Source: Ornithinimicrobium pratense (GTDB taxonomy: Bacteria; Actinomycetota; Actinomycetes; Actinomycetales; Dermatophilaceae). From it: DNA of 64,000 nucleotides. Shown here one piece after another: positions 7,915 through 15,541 of this stretch (positions within the stretch are counted from its first letter, which is position 1; the number at the start of each line of letters is the position of its first letter). The stretch covers positions 2,542,001 to 2,606,000 of the forward strand of contig NZ_CP044427.1 of NCBI RefSeq assembly GCF_008843165.1. The letters run 5' to 3'. A program made the translations under genes and the position numbers. The notes below the pieces were generated by a model. The model had not been told where the DNA came from, did not search any database, and saw only the letters and a program-made list of their open reading frames with translations.

Positions 7915-8085
7915 TCTCCCACACGCGGCTATCCGTCAGCTCTCAGCGGGCCGATTGGCGGGCGTTGCTGAAAAACGAGTGCTGGGCGAGATCAGCCCAC
8001 ACGCCATGATCTGCATGTGCCAGCGCCCTAAACCGGAACTCCATGCCAGCATCCCTCAGGAGCGAAACCTGCTCTGGCCAGCAAG
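7915..8085. other. Island right edge, no gene seen
   Basis: 171 bases between the VOC gene start and the ychF stop codon. No convincing coding frame or RNA is visible. Confidence 0.4.
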
Positions 8086-8122
8086 TTACACATTGAAACG
8101 AAATTCAACCACGTCACCGTCG
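8086..8122 (-). repeat. Putative island attachment repeat, right (ychF 3' codons)
   Basis: Direct repeat partner of 2254-2290. It encodes the working end of YchF with synonymous AT-rich codons. Confidence 0.65.
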
Positions 8123-9171
8123 GCCATCACGTAGTCCTTGCCCTCGATACGGACCCGGCCGGCCTCCTTGGCCTTCTGCATCGAGCCGGCCGCGTCGAGG
8201 TCGGCGAAGGAGACGACCTCGGCCTTGATGAAGCCCCGCTCGAAGTCGGTGTGGATGACACCGGCAGCCTGGGGCGCGGTCCAGCCCTTGCGGATGGTCC
8301 AGGCGCGGGACTCCTTGGGGCCGGCAGTGAGGTAGGTCTGCAGACCCAGGGTGTCGAAGCCGACCCGGGCCAGTTGGTCCAGGCCGGGCTCGTTCACGCC
8401 GACGGACTCCAGCAGCTCACGCGCCTCCTCATCGTCCAGCTCGGCCAGGTCGGACTCGAGCTTGGCGTTGAGGTAGATCGCCTCGGCGGGGGCCACCAGT
8501 GCGGCCAGCTCGGCGTGCAGCGCTTCGTCGGTCAGCCCGTCCTCGTCGAGGTTGAAGACGTAGAGGAAGGGCTTGGTGGTGAGCAGGCCCAGGCTCCTGG
8601 CGATGGCCGAATCCACCCCGCCCGCCTCTCCCGCGGCATACAGGGTGTCCCCGACCTCAAGCACCTTCTGCGCGGCGAGCGCGGTGTCGAGGACCTCCTT
8701 GTCGGCGCGCTTGCCCTTGACCTCCTTCTCCAGGCGCGGGACGGCGTTCTCCAGCGTCTGCAGGTCGGCGAGGATGAGCTCGGTGTTGATCGTCTCGATG
8801 TCGTCGCGGGGGCTCACCTTGCCGTCGACGTGCACGACGTCGTCGTCGCGGAAGGCTCGGACCACCTGGCAGATCGCGTCAGCCTCGCGGATGTTGGCCA
8901 GGAACTTGTTGCCTAACCCCTCCCCCTCGCTGGCGCCACGCACGATCCCGGCGATGTCGACGAAGCTGACCGTCGCCGGCAGGATCTTGGCCGAGCCGTG
9001 GATCTGCGCCAGCCGGCCCAGCCGGTCGTCCTTGAGCGGGACCACCCCGATGTTGGGCTCGATGGTCGCGAACGGGTAGTTCGCGGCGAGCACGGAGTTC
9101 TTGGTCAGGGCGTTGAAGAGGGTCGACTTGCCGACGTTGGGCAGGCCGACGATTCCGATGGAGAGTGCCAC
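8086..9171 (-). CDS. ychF: Redox-regulated ATPase/GTPase YchF (Obg family)
   Basis: 361 residues, full family length. The N-terminal P-loop is GLPNVGKSTLFNALT, followed by DIAGIVRGASEGEGLGN (G3 region), a central helical part and the C-terminal TGS domain (AAGVIHTDFERGFIKAEVV). YchF is an ATPase that binds ribosomes and affects stress responses. The last codons (GTT GAA TTT CGT TTC AAT GTG TAA) are AT-rich compared with the rest of the gene, and a second copy of this end lies at 2254-2290, suggesting the 3' end was replaced during island insertion. The start is GTG. Confidence 0.95.
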   Translation of the reverse strand: MALSIGIVGLPNVGKSTLFNALTKNSVLAANYPFATIEPNIGVVPLKDDRLGRLAQIHGSAKILPATVSFVDIAGIVRGASEGEGLGNKFLANIREADAICQVVRAFRDDDVVHVDGKVSPRDDIETINTELILADLQTLENAVPRLEKEVKGKRADKEVLDTALAAQKVLEVGDTLYAAGEAGGVDSAIARSLGLLTTKPFLYVFNLDEDGLTDEALHAELAALVAPAEAIYLNAKLESDLAELDDEEARELLESVGVNEPGLDQLARVGFDTLGLQTYLTAGPKESRAWTIRKGWTAPQAAGVIHTDFERGFIKAEVVSFADLDAAGSMQKAKEAGRVRIEGKDYVMADGDVVEFRFNV

Positions 9172-9245
9172 GGGGTCAGCAGTCTAGTCGTAGGACCACC
9201 GTCCACCTGGCGCGCGGGCTGACGACGGCGACGCCCCGGACGCTC

Positions 9246-9446
9246 CTACGGTTCTTCTCGCCCGGGAAGTGGACGCAGAAGGCCCGGACCTACGCCCACC
9301 CCCTCGGTGATCTTCACGATGAAGGCGTCGTGGTCGCCGCTGACGACGAAGACGTGCTCGGCCGCCTCGATCAGCTCGCATCCCTCACGACGTGTGGCCG
9401 ACGCGACCGGGTCGTGACCTGCGGGTCCGCGGGTGTGTCGGACCAC
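9246..9446 (-). CDS. Small hypothetical protein, possibly not a gene
   Basis: 66 residues from a GTG. The middle part AEHVFVVSGDHDAFIVKI has alternating hydrophobic residues and faintly recalls the ligand-binding domain of Lrp/AsnC regulators, but no DNA-binding part is present. No ribosome binding site is clear. It fills the space between ychF and rmuC, which diverge. It may be a gene remnant. Confidence 0.25.
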   Translation of the reverse strand: MVRHTRGPAGHDPVASATRREGCELIEAAEHVFVVSGDHDAFIVKITEGVGVGPGLLRPLPGREEP

Positions 9447-9463
9447 GCTGGGAGGGTGTGTCC

Positions 9464-10711
9464 ATGGAGCTCTCCCCTCTCGTCCTCACCCTTGCCGCAA
9501 TCGCGCTATTGCTGCTGGGTATGTCGTGGGGCTGGCTCCTCGCGCGGACGCAAACGGCGGCGGCGGGTGCCGAGCGGGACGTCGCCCGCGGCGAGGCGGA
9601 GGGGCTGCGGCGCGAGCTGGACGCCGCCCTGGACGCACGGGAGCTGGACCGCCAGGCTGCGGCGGAGCTCGCTCCCCTGCGTGACTCCCTGGAGCGGGTG
9701 GAACGGCAGGTGCGGACCCTGGAGCGCGACCGCGTCGAGCAGTTCGGTCAGGTCGGGGAGCACCTGGCCCAGGTGGCGCAGCAGACCCGGGCCCTGCAGC
9801 AGCAGACCGCTGCCCTGTCCGGAGCACTGTCCTCCTCCGGCACCCGCGGCACCTGGGGCGAGGTGCAGCTGCGACGGGTGCTGGAGCACGCCGGAATGCT
9901 GGAGCAGTGCGACTTCGATGAGCAGGTCAGCGGGATCAGCCGGCACGACGCCCGGGTGCGCCCCGACGTGGTGGTCCGGCTGCCGGGTGCGAAGACGCTC
10001 GTCATCGACAGCAAGGCACCGCTGACCGCCTTCCTGCGGGCCCAGGCCGACGACCTGGCGCCCGAGGAGGTGACCCGGCTGCTGCGCGAGCACGCCCGCG
10101 CCCTGCGCGGCCACGTCGAGACACTGGCCGCCAAGGACTACTGGAGCGCGTTCACCGCCTCCCCCGAGCTCGTCATCTGCTTCGTCCCCAGCGACGCAGT
10201 CCTGGCCGCCGCCCTGCGGGCCGAGCCGGACCTGTACGACCGAGCCCAGGCACGCCGGGTCGTGCTGGCCTCGCCCGCCACCCTGCTCGCAGTGCTGCGC
10301 GCCACGGCCCTGGCCTGGCAGCAGGAGGCCCTGACCAGCAACGCCCAGGAGCTGCTGCGCCTGGGCGCCGAGCTGCACCAGCGGCTGGGCACAGTCGGGC
10401 GCCACCTGGGTGCCATGGGCACGGCGCTGCGTCGCTCCGTGGAGACCTACAACCAGCTCGTCGGCACCCTGGAGTCCCGCGTCCTGGTCACTGCGCGCCG
10501 CATGCAGGAGCTGGGCCTGGCCGACCAGGCCCTGGACCCGAGTGAGCCGGTGCAGGCCGCGCCCCGCCCGTTGACCAGCCCCGAGCTGCTCGCCGAGGAA
10601 CTGGCCCACGAGCTGACGCAGGCCACGCCCCAGCGCGCCCTCGAGGACCCGCTGCCCGCACCGGGAGCCTCCGAGGAGGCCCGGGCCCAGCAGCCCCGCC
10701 GCCTGGCCTGA
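9464..10711 (+). CDS. rmuC: DNA recombination protein RmuC homologue
   Basis: 415 residues. An N-terminal hydrophobic anchor (about 3-23) is followed by a long coiled coil rich in Glu, Arg, Gln and Leu (about 25-125). The conserved RmuC nuclease-like core starts at GTWGEVQLRRVLEHAGML and contains RPDVVVRLPGAKTLVIDSK, DYWSAFTASPELVICFVPSD and TPATLLAVLRATA-like sequence (here ASPATLLAVLR). RmuC limits recombination of short inverted repeats in bacteria. The start at 9464 is chosen for its GGGAGG at 9450-9455. Confidence 0.9.
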   Translation: MELSPLVLTLAAIALLLLGMSWGWLLARTQTAAAGAERDVARGEAEGLRRELDAALDARELDRQAAAELAPLRDSLERVERQVRTLERDRVEQFGQVGEHLAQVAQQTRALQQQTAALSGALSSSGTRGTWGEVQLRRVLEHAGMLEQCDFDEQVSGISRHDARVRPDVVVRLPGAKTLVIDSKAPLTAFLRAQADDLAPEEVTRLLREHARALRGHVETLAAKDYWSAFTASPELVICFVPSDAVLAAALRAEPDLYDRAQARRVVLASPATLLAVLRATALAWQQEALTSNAQELLRLGAELHQRLGTVGRHLGAMGTALRRSVETYNQLVGTLESRVLVTARRMQELGLADQALDPSEPVQAAPRPLTSPELLAEELAHELTQATPQRALEDPLPAPGASEEARAQQPRRLA

Positions 10712-10732
10712 ACGTCGCGCTTCGCCCCATAC

Positions 10733-10815
10733 CGTCTTGGCGGCCCTTTTCGTGCTACCACCCCGGAATTATCCGGCGGTCAGCACGAAAAGGGCCCATA
10801 GACGCGGCCAAGACG
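10733..10815. terminator. Nested inverted repeat between convergent rmuC and the ABC ATPase gene
   Basis: Inner arms of 15 bases are perfect (GGCCCTTTTCGTGCT at 10742-10756 and its complement at 10782-10796) with a 25-base loop. Outer arms of 9 bases (CGTCTTGGC at 10733-10741, GCCAAGACG at 10807-10815) are also perfect but separated from the inner right arm by 10 bases. It probably works as a bidirectional terminator for the two converging genes. Confidence 0.55.
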
Positions 10816-10850
10816 TCGACTCCGCGCCAGGGCCGGGGTCAGGGGCACAG

Positions 10851-11621
10851 CTACCCCGAGATCAGCTCGTGGAGGAAGGCCCGACCGCGCTCGCTGCGGG
10901 GGTCGTCCAGCACCTGCTCGGGCGGGCCCTGCTCGGCGATGCCGCCGTCGGCCAGGAGCACGACGCGGTCGGCCGCCTGCCGGGCGAAGCGCATCTCGTG
11001 GGTCACCACGACCATGGTCATGCCCTCGTCGGCCAGGTCGCGCATCACCTTGAGCACCTCCCCGACCAGCTCAGGGTCCAGGGCCGAGGTGGGCTCGTCG
11101 AAGAGCATGACCTTCGGGTCCATCGCCAGCGCCCGGGCGATCGCCACCCGCTGCTGCTGACCGCCGGAGAGGTTGTCGGGGTAGGCGCCGGCCTTCTGGC
11201 TCAAGCCCACCCGCGCCAACAGGGACTCCGCCTTCTCCCTGGCCTCACCCTTACCGCGCCCCAGCACCTCGCGCTGGGCCACGCTGATGTTCTCCAGCAC
11301 GGTCATGTGCGGGAAGAGGTTGAAGGACTGGAAGACCATCCCGATCCGGGAGCGGATCGCGTTCAGGTGCTTCTCCTCATACACCAACCGATCCCCGCCG
11401 ACCTCGATCGTGCCCGCGGAGATCTGCTCCAGCCCGTTGATGCACCGCAGCAGCGTCGACTTCCCGGCCCCGGAGGGGCCGATGAGGCAGACGACCTCGC
11501 CCTCACGCACGTCAAGGTCGATGCCGTCCAGGACCGTGGTCGAGCCGAACTTCTTGACGATCCCGCGCATCTGGACCAGAGGTCCCGCGCCGTGGCTCGG
11601 CGCGCTCTGTTCCTGCGTCAT
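10851..11621 (-). CDS. Polar amino acid ABC transporter ATP-binding protein
   Basis: 256 residues. Walker A GPSGAGKST (48-56), signature LSGGQQQR, Walker B VMLFDEP with TSALD, and the switch His in VVVTHEMRFA are all intact. LFPHMTVLENI and the short length are typical of GlnQ/HisP-type ATPases. It powers uptake of an amino acid with the permease (11618-12376) and lipoprotein (12386-13288) of the same operon. It overlaps the permease stop by 4 bases. The exact amino acid is unknown. Confidence 0.9.
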   Translation of the reverse strand: MTQEQSAPSHGAGPLVQMRGIVKKFGSTTVLDGIDLDVREGEVVCLIGPSGAGKSTLLRCINGLEQISAGTIEVGGDRLVYEEKHLNAIRSRIGMVFQSFNLFPHMTVLENISVAQREVLGRGKGEAREKAESLLARVGLSQKAGAYPDNLSGGQQQRVAIARALAMDPKVMLFDEPTSALDPELVGEVLKVMRDLADEGMTMVVVTHEMRFARQAADRVVLLADGGIAEQGPPEQVLDDPRSERGRAFLHELISG

Positions 11622-12376
11622 CTAAGGCCCTCCGTCCCCTGCTTGCCCACGGTGGTGAGAGGACCCGAGGGGTCGGTGTCCTTCTCGTCGGCCGTCACCG
11701 GTCGCCGGTGTCTGCTCAGCCGTCGCTCCAGCCCGTTCACGACCAGGGTCAGCACCAGCACGATGGCCAGGTAGTAGACCGCGACAATGATGTAGGCCGT
11801 CAACGGCTGGTAGGTGGTGGCCGCCATGTTCTGCGAAGTGCGGAACAGCTCGGTCATCCCGATGAAGGCGACCAGCGAGGAGTCCTTCACCGCGATGATG
11901 TACTGGTTGCCCAACACCGGGAGCGTCGTGCGCAGCGCCAACGGCGCCTGCACCCGCTTCAGAGTCTTCATCTTCGACATGCCTAGTGACCTGGACGCCT
12001 CCGTCAGTCCCTTGGGCACCGACTGAAAGCCGGCCCGGATAATCTCCGCGATGTAGGCCGAGTTGTGGAAGGCCAGCGCGATCGCGCCGGCCCAGAACGC
12101 CGGCAGCGCCCACACGTAGGCCAGTCCGAAGTAGATGATGAAGATCTGGGTGATCAGCGGCGTGCCCCGGACCAGGCCGATGTAAGCGGTGGCCAGCCAC
12201 CGCAGCGGCCGGACCTTGCTCACGGCCAGGGCCGCGATGCCGGCGCCGCCGACCATGGCCATGAGCAGGGAGACCGCCGTCAGGCTCAGCGTGAGCCAGG
12301 TGGCCTCGATGAACAGCGGCGCGTACTCAGCGAACCGCCAGGAGAACTGCTCCAGCGTGGCGAGGAGTTCGTCCAC
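11618..12376 (-). CDS. Amino acid ABC transporter permease (HisM/GlnP type)
   Basis: 252 residues with about five membrane segments, beginning near residue 21. The coupling motif of binding-protein-dependent permeases is clear: GFQSVPKGLTEASRSLGMSK. FHNSAYIAEIIRAG just before it is typical of HisM/GlnP/YecS. One permease gene implies a homodimer. The start codon is GTG at 12376, 9 bases after the lipoprotein stop. The hydrophilic C-terminal tail of about 30 residues is longer than usual. Confidence 0.88.
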   Translation of the reverse strand: MDELLATLEQFSWRFAEYAPLFIEATWLTLSLTAVSLLMAMVGGAGIAALAVSKVRPLRWLATAYIGLVRGTPLITQIFIIYFGLAYVWALPAFWAGAIALAFHNSAYIAEIIRAGFQSVPKGLTEASRSLGMSKMKTLKRVQAPLALRTTLPVLGNQYIIAVKDSSLVAFIGMTELFRTSQNMAATTYQPLTAYIIVAVYYLAIVLVLTLVVNGLERRLSRHRRPVTADEKDTDPSGPLTTVGKQGTEGLR

Positions 12377-12385
12377 GACGGATGG

Positions 12386-13288
12386 TCAGCCGTCGGTCTC
12401 GGCGTCGTCGTCGCTGGAGACGTCGGTCTGCTCACCGGCGGTGCCGGAGATGTCCTGGCCGAAGTACTCCTCGCTGATCTCGGCGTAGGTCCCGTTCTCC
12501 ACGATGGCGGCCAACGCCTCGTTGAGGTCCTCGACCAGGCCGGTGTTGCCCTTCTTGACGGCGAAGGCAGGGGACTCGGTGTAGAGCGGGTCGCCGCACT
12601 CGACGACGTCCAGACCCGCCTCCTCGATCTGGTAGAGGCCGACGAGGCGGTCAGTCATCACGGCGTCCAGCCGGCCGGTGCCCAGGTCGCGCAGGGCGAC
12701 CACGTCGGAGTCGAAGGAGCGGACCTCACCGACCCAGTCAGCGCCCTCCTCCTCTAGGTAGGTCATGTAGGTGGTGCCGGTCGCCACCCCGATCACCGGG
12801 TCGTCCATCTGGGAGATGTCGGTGCAGTCGGTGCCGTCCTGCACGAACGCCTGCGCACCGGAGCTGTAGTAGCCGTCGGTGAACTCGACCGCCTCCGCCC
12901 GCTCCGCCGTGGGGGTCATCGAGGCGACGAGCACGTCATACCGGTTGGCCTGCAGCCCGCCGATGAGGGATGCGAAGGTGGCCGCCTCACCCTGCATCTC
13001 CAGGCCCAGCTCCTCGGCGACCGCGGCCCCGATGTCGTGGTCGAAGCCGGTCAGCGTGTTGCCGTCGAAGTAGCTGAACGGCTGGAACTCACCGGACATC
13101 GCCACCACCAGGGTGCCGTCGTTGATGAGGTCACCCTGGATGTCGTCGGACGCGGCCGAGCCGTTGTCCGATCCGGCCGTGCCGTTGGCGTCGCCGTTGT
13201 CATCACCGTTGTCGCCGCAGGCGGACAGGACGAGCACGCTCGAGGCGGCAAGCGCGGCGAGGGCCGTGCGGGCAGTGGTCATCGACAT
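12386..13288 (-). CDS. Amino acid-binding lipoprotein of ABC transporter
   Basis: 300 residues. The signal peptide ends in a lipobox VLSAC near residue 24, so the protein is lipid-anchored outside the membrane. A Gly/Asn/Asp-rich linker (about 25-50) follows. The family-3 solute-binding domain begins LINDGTLVVAMSGEFQPFSY and contains GFDHDIGAAVAEELG and LDAVMTDRLVG. A final acidic tail lies beyond the domain. The start at 13288 has AGGAG 9 bases upstream. The acidic linker suggests passage through the cell wall. Confidence 0.9.
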   Translation of the reverse strand: MSMTTARTALAALAASSVLVLSACGDNGDDNGDANGTAGSDNGSAASDDIQGDLINDGTLVVAMSGEFQPFSYFDGNTLTGFDHDIGAAVAEELGLEMQGEAATFASLIGGLQANRYDVLVASMTPTAERAEAVEFTDGYYSSGAQAFVQDGTDCTDISQMDDPVIGVATGTTYMTYLEEEGADWVGEVRSFDSDVVALRDLGTGRLDAVMTDRLVGLYQIEEAGLDVVECGDPLYTESPAFAVKKGNTGLVEDLNEALAAIVENGTYAEISEEYFGQDISGTAGEQTDVSSDDDAETDG

Positions 13289-13625
13289 CCTGATACTCCT
13301 CAGTGCGACGGGAGCCACCGGCTGCGGCTCCCTCGTGCCCCGGGCCGACACCCGACCACCCCCCGACGGTGGCCTGACGCGGACCCGGTGGCCTCCACCA
13401 TGCCACGAGCCGGTGCGGTCGTCTGTCCGGACGGGCACCCGGTTGCCAACCGCGGGCAGATCCGCTACGCGCACGAAGAAACCCGCAGAAACCCGGAGAA
13501 ACGCGGAGAATCAGGGGGCCCGAGGCGCCGTGACCGCTGTCCAAGCGTTACTGAACCGTGACCTCAGCGGACCTCAGCGGACCTCAGCGCTCCCGCCGGG
13601 ACCGTGTGCTCTACCGTCGGGCCGG
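13289..13625. other. Intergenic region upstream of the amino-acid ABC operon
   Basis: 337 bases between ispH and the binding-protein gene. It must hold the ABC operon promoter, but no convincing -10/-35 pair was found. It contains three direct copies of the ten bases GACCTCAGCG (13560-13589 area) and a purine-rich stretch of imperfect GAAACCCG repeats (13478-13511). Confidence 0.5.
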
Positions 13626-14714
13626 TCAGCGCAGCGAGCCCTCTGCCTTCCGGGCGCTGGGGATCGCACCCGGGTCGTGCTGGACCTTGACCGACTCCTG
13701 GCCGGCTGCCTTGAGGTCCCGACGGATCTCCGGCGGCAGCGAGAAGAGCAGGGACTCCTCGGCGGCGGTCACGGCCGAGACGTCGGCATAGCCACGCTCG
13801 GCGAGCCAGTCCAGCACGTCACGCACCAGCACCTCGGGCACGCTGGCCCCGCTGGTCACGCCCACGGTTTGCACCCCGTCGAGCCAGGCCTTGTCGATCT
13901 CGTCGGCGTAGTCGACCAAGTGCCCGTCGCGGGAGCCGTACTCCAGCGCCACCTCGACCAGCCGTTTGGAGTTGGAGGAGTTCTGGGAGCCCACGACGAT
14001 CATCAGGTCGCACTCAGCCGCCATCTGCTTCACCGCGACCTGGCGGTTCTGCGTGGCGTAGCAGATGTCGTCGCTGGGCGGGTCCTGCAGCAGGGGGAAC
14101 TTCTCCCGCAGCCGACGCACCGTCTCCATCGTCTCGTCGACCGACAACGTGGTCTGGGACAGCCACACCACCTTCTCCGGGTCGCGGACCTCGACGTGCT
14201 CGACGTCCTGAGGGCTCTGGACCAGGGTGATGTGCTCGGGAGCCTCGCCAGCGGTGCCCTCGACCTCCTCGTGCCCCTCATGGCCGACCAGCAGGATGTC
14301 GTAGTCGTCGCTGGCGAAGCGCACGGCCTCCCGGTGCACCTTGGTCACCAGGGGGCAGGTGGCGTCGATGGTCTTCAAGCTCAGCTGGCGAGCCTCCTGG
14401 TGCACCGCCGGGCTGACCCCATGGGCGGAGAAGATGACCCGGGCCCCTTCGGGGACCTCCGAGGTCTCATCGACGAAGATTGCACCGCGCTTCTCCAGCG
14501 TGCGCACGACGTGCTTGTTGTGCACGATCTCCTTGCGGACGTAGACCGGCGGGCCGTACAGCTCCAGCGCCTTCTCCACGGTGATCACGGCGCGGTCGAC
14601 GCCGGCACAGTAGCCACGCGGGGCGGCCAACAGGACTCGCTTGGCCCCATCTGCCCCCGTGGGGGCGGGCGCGGCGATGTCAGCAGGGTGGATAGACGGC
14701 GTGGTGGAAGTCAC
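13626..14714 (-). CDS. ispH: 4-hydroxy-3-methylbut-2-enyl diphosphate reductase
   Basis: 362 residues. IspH makes IPP and DMAPP in the last MEP-pathway step with a 4Fe-4S cluster. The three cluster Cys are in [15 protein letters not shown] and [10 protein letters not shown]. Substrate residues are in [18 protein letters not shown] (catalytic Glu region) and [10 protein letters not shown]. The start is the GTG at 14714, which gives a normal N-terminus and sits 7 bases after a TAGACT -10 box; no Shine-Dalgarno is present. Confidence 0.93.
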   Translation of the reverse strand: MTSTTPSIHPADIAAPAPTGADGAKRVLLAAPRGYCAGVDRAVITVEKALELYGPPVYVRKEIVHNKHVVRTLEKRGAIFVDETSEVPEGARVIFSAHGVSPAVHQEARQLSLKTIDATCPLVTKVHREAVRFASDDYDILLVGHEGHEEVEGTAGEAPEHITLVQSPQDVEHVEVRDPEKVVWLSQTTLSVDETMETVRRLREKFPLLQDPPSDDICYATQNRQVAVKQMAAECDLMIVVGSQNSSNSKRLVEVALEYGSRDGHLVDYADEIDKAWLDGVQTVGVTSGASVPEVLVRDVLDWLAERGYADVSAVTAAEESLLFSLPPEIRRDLKAAGQESVKVQHDPGAIPSARKAEGSLR

Positions 14715-14721
14715 AGGGGAC

Positions 14722-14727
14722 AGTCTA
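14722..14727 (-). promoter_or_regulatory. -10 box TAGACT, leaderless type (ispH)
   Basis: TAGACT on the minus strand, 7 bases before the GTG at 14714. Confidence 0.5.
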
Positions 14728-14773
14728 CGAAAGATGTCTGGCACCCCCCTGGACACCGCCCGGACCAGGTGCT

Positions 14774-15487
14774 TCAGCGTGCGTCGGCGACAGCCTTCCG
14801 CAGCACCGCGGCCACCTGCTCGGGGTGGGTTGCCGGCATGAGGTGGGTCGCCCGGGGCACCGTCACCACGCGCGCGTCGGTGGTGGCGGCGGCAAACCTG
14901 CGCACGTGGATCCGCATCTGGTCCAGCTGGCCGTTGACCATCCAGACCGGACAGCCCACCTCCCGCAGCAGCTCCGGGCCGCACTCGTCCATCACCAGCT
15001 CCCAGGCGGCCGGGAGCGCGGCGTAGGCGGCGCCGTCCGGGAGCAGCTGCGCATGCTCACCCTTGGCACCCAGACGCCGGAAGAGCACGTTCATCCAGCG
15101 GGCCATCCGCTCGGCGTCCACATACGGCAGGGCCCGGGCGAAACCGCGGTAGAGGCCGGTCAGCGGTCCGGCCGGGTCGGCCGTGGCCCCGATGAGCACG
15201 AGCGCCCCCAGGTCGTGCGGGTGCTGGGCCGCCCACATTGCCCCCAGGTAACCGCCGAGGCTGTGCCCGGCCAGCACCGGCTTGCCGTCGCCGATGCTGC
15301 GGGCCTCGGCCACGGCCTCTTCCACAGTGGCCAGGGCCGCCTCCCGGGTGAACTCCTCCCCGGCCCGCTCCCCGTGCCCGGGCAGGTCACGGGCCACCAG
15401 CGGCAGCCCGGTCAGCAGCTCCTCGTAGGGGCGCCACTGACGTCGGCTCATCCGGGTCCCGTGCAGGAGGATCAGCGCCCGTGTCAT
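14774..15487 (-). CDS. Alpha/beta fold hydrolase
   Basis: 237 residues. The oxyanion region [12 protein letters not shown], nucleophile elbow [10 protein letters not shown] (Ser in GHSLG), a late acid in NGQLDQ and the catalytic His in RATHLMP give a complete Ser-Asp-His triad. The substrate is unknown. The start at 15487 is chosen because it gives the usual N-terminus; the frame is open further upstream, but that part is antisense to xseA. The gene diverges from xseA. Confidence 0.88.
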   Translation of the reverse strand: MTRALILLHGTRMSRRQWRPYEELLTGLPLVARDLPGHGERAGEEFTREAALATVEEAVAEARSIGDGKPVLAGHSLGGYLGAMWAAQHPHDLGALVLIGATADPAGPLTGLYRGFARALPYVDAERMARWMNVLFRRLGAKGEHAQLLPDGAAYAALPAAWELVMDECGPELLREVGCPVWMVNGQLDQMRIHVRRFAAATTDARVVTVPRATHLMPATHPEQVAAVLRKAVADAR

Positions 15488-15529
15488 GTCTCCAGTGTGC
15501 GGGGGGCAGGAAGGCGACGGAGCACCGCA

Positions 15530-15535
15530 TACCCT
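15530..15535 (+). promoter_or_regulatory. -10 box TACCCT, leaderless type (xseA)
   Basis: TACCCT, then 6 bases, then the GTG at 15542. Confidence 0.5.
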
Positions 15536-15541
15536 GACCTC

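Larger units (their letters stand above)
2254..8122. mobile_element. Putative genomic island at ychF 3' end
   Basis: The interval is bounded by direct copies of the ychF 3' end in the same orientation (2254-2290 and 8086-8122). It holds an ABC exporter, a two-component system, decayed toxin-antitoxin and PfpI-like fragments and a VOC gene, an accessory mix. No integrase, excisionase or transposase was recognised, so the island may have lost its integrase or been mobilised in trans. Boundaries follow from the repeats; mobility is inference. Confidence 0.6.

Noticed and set aside
9246..9446. Lrp/AsnC regulator fragment
   Set aside because: Only a faint hydrophobic pattern supports it and no DNA-binding part exists, so it is kept only as a low-confidence hypothetical.
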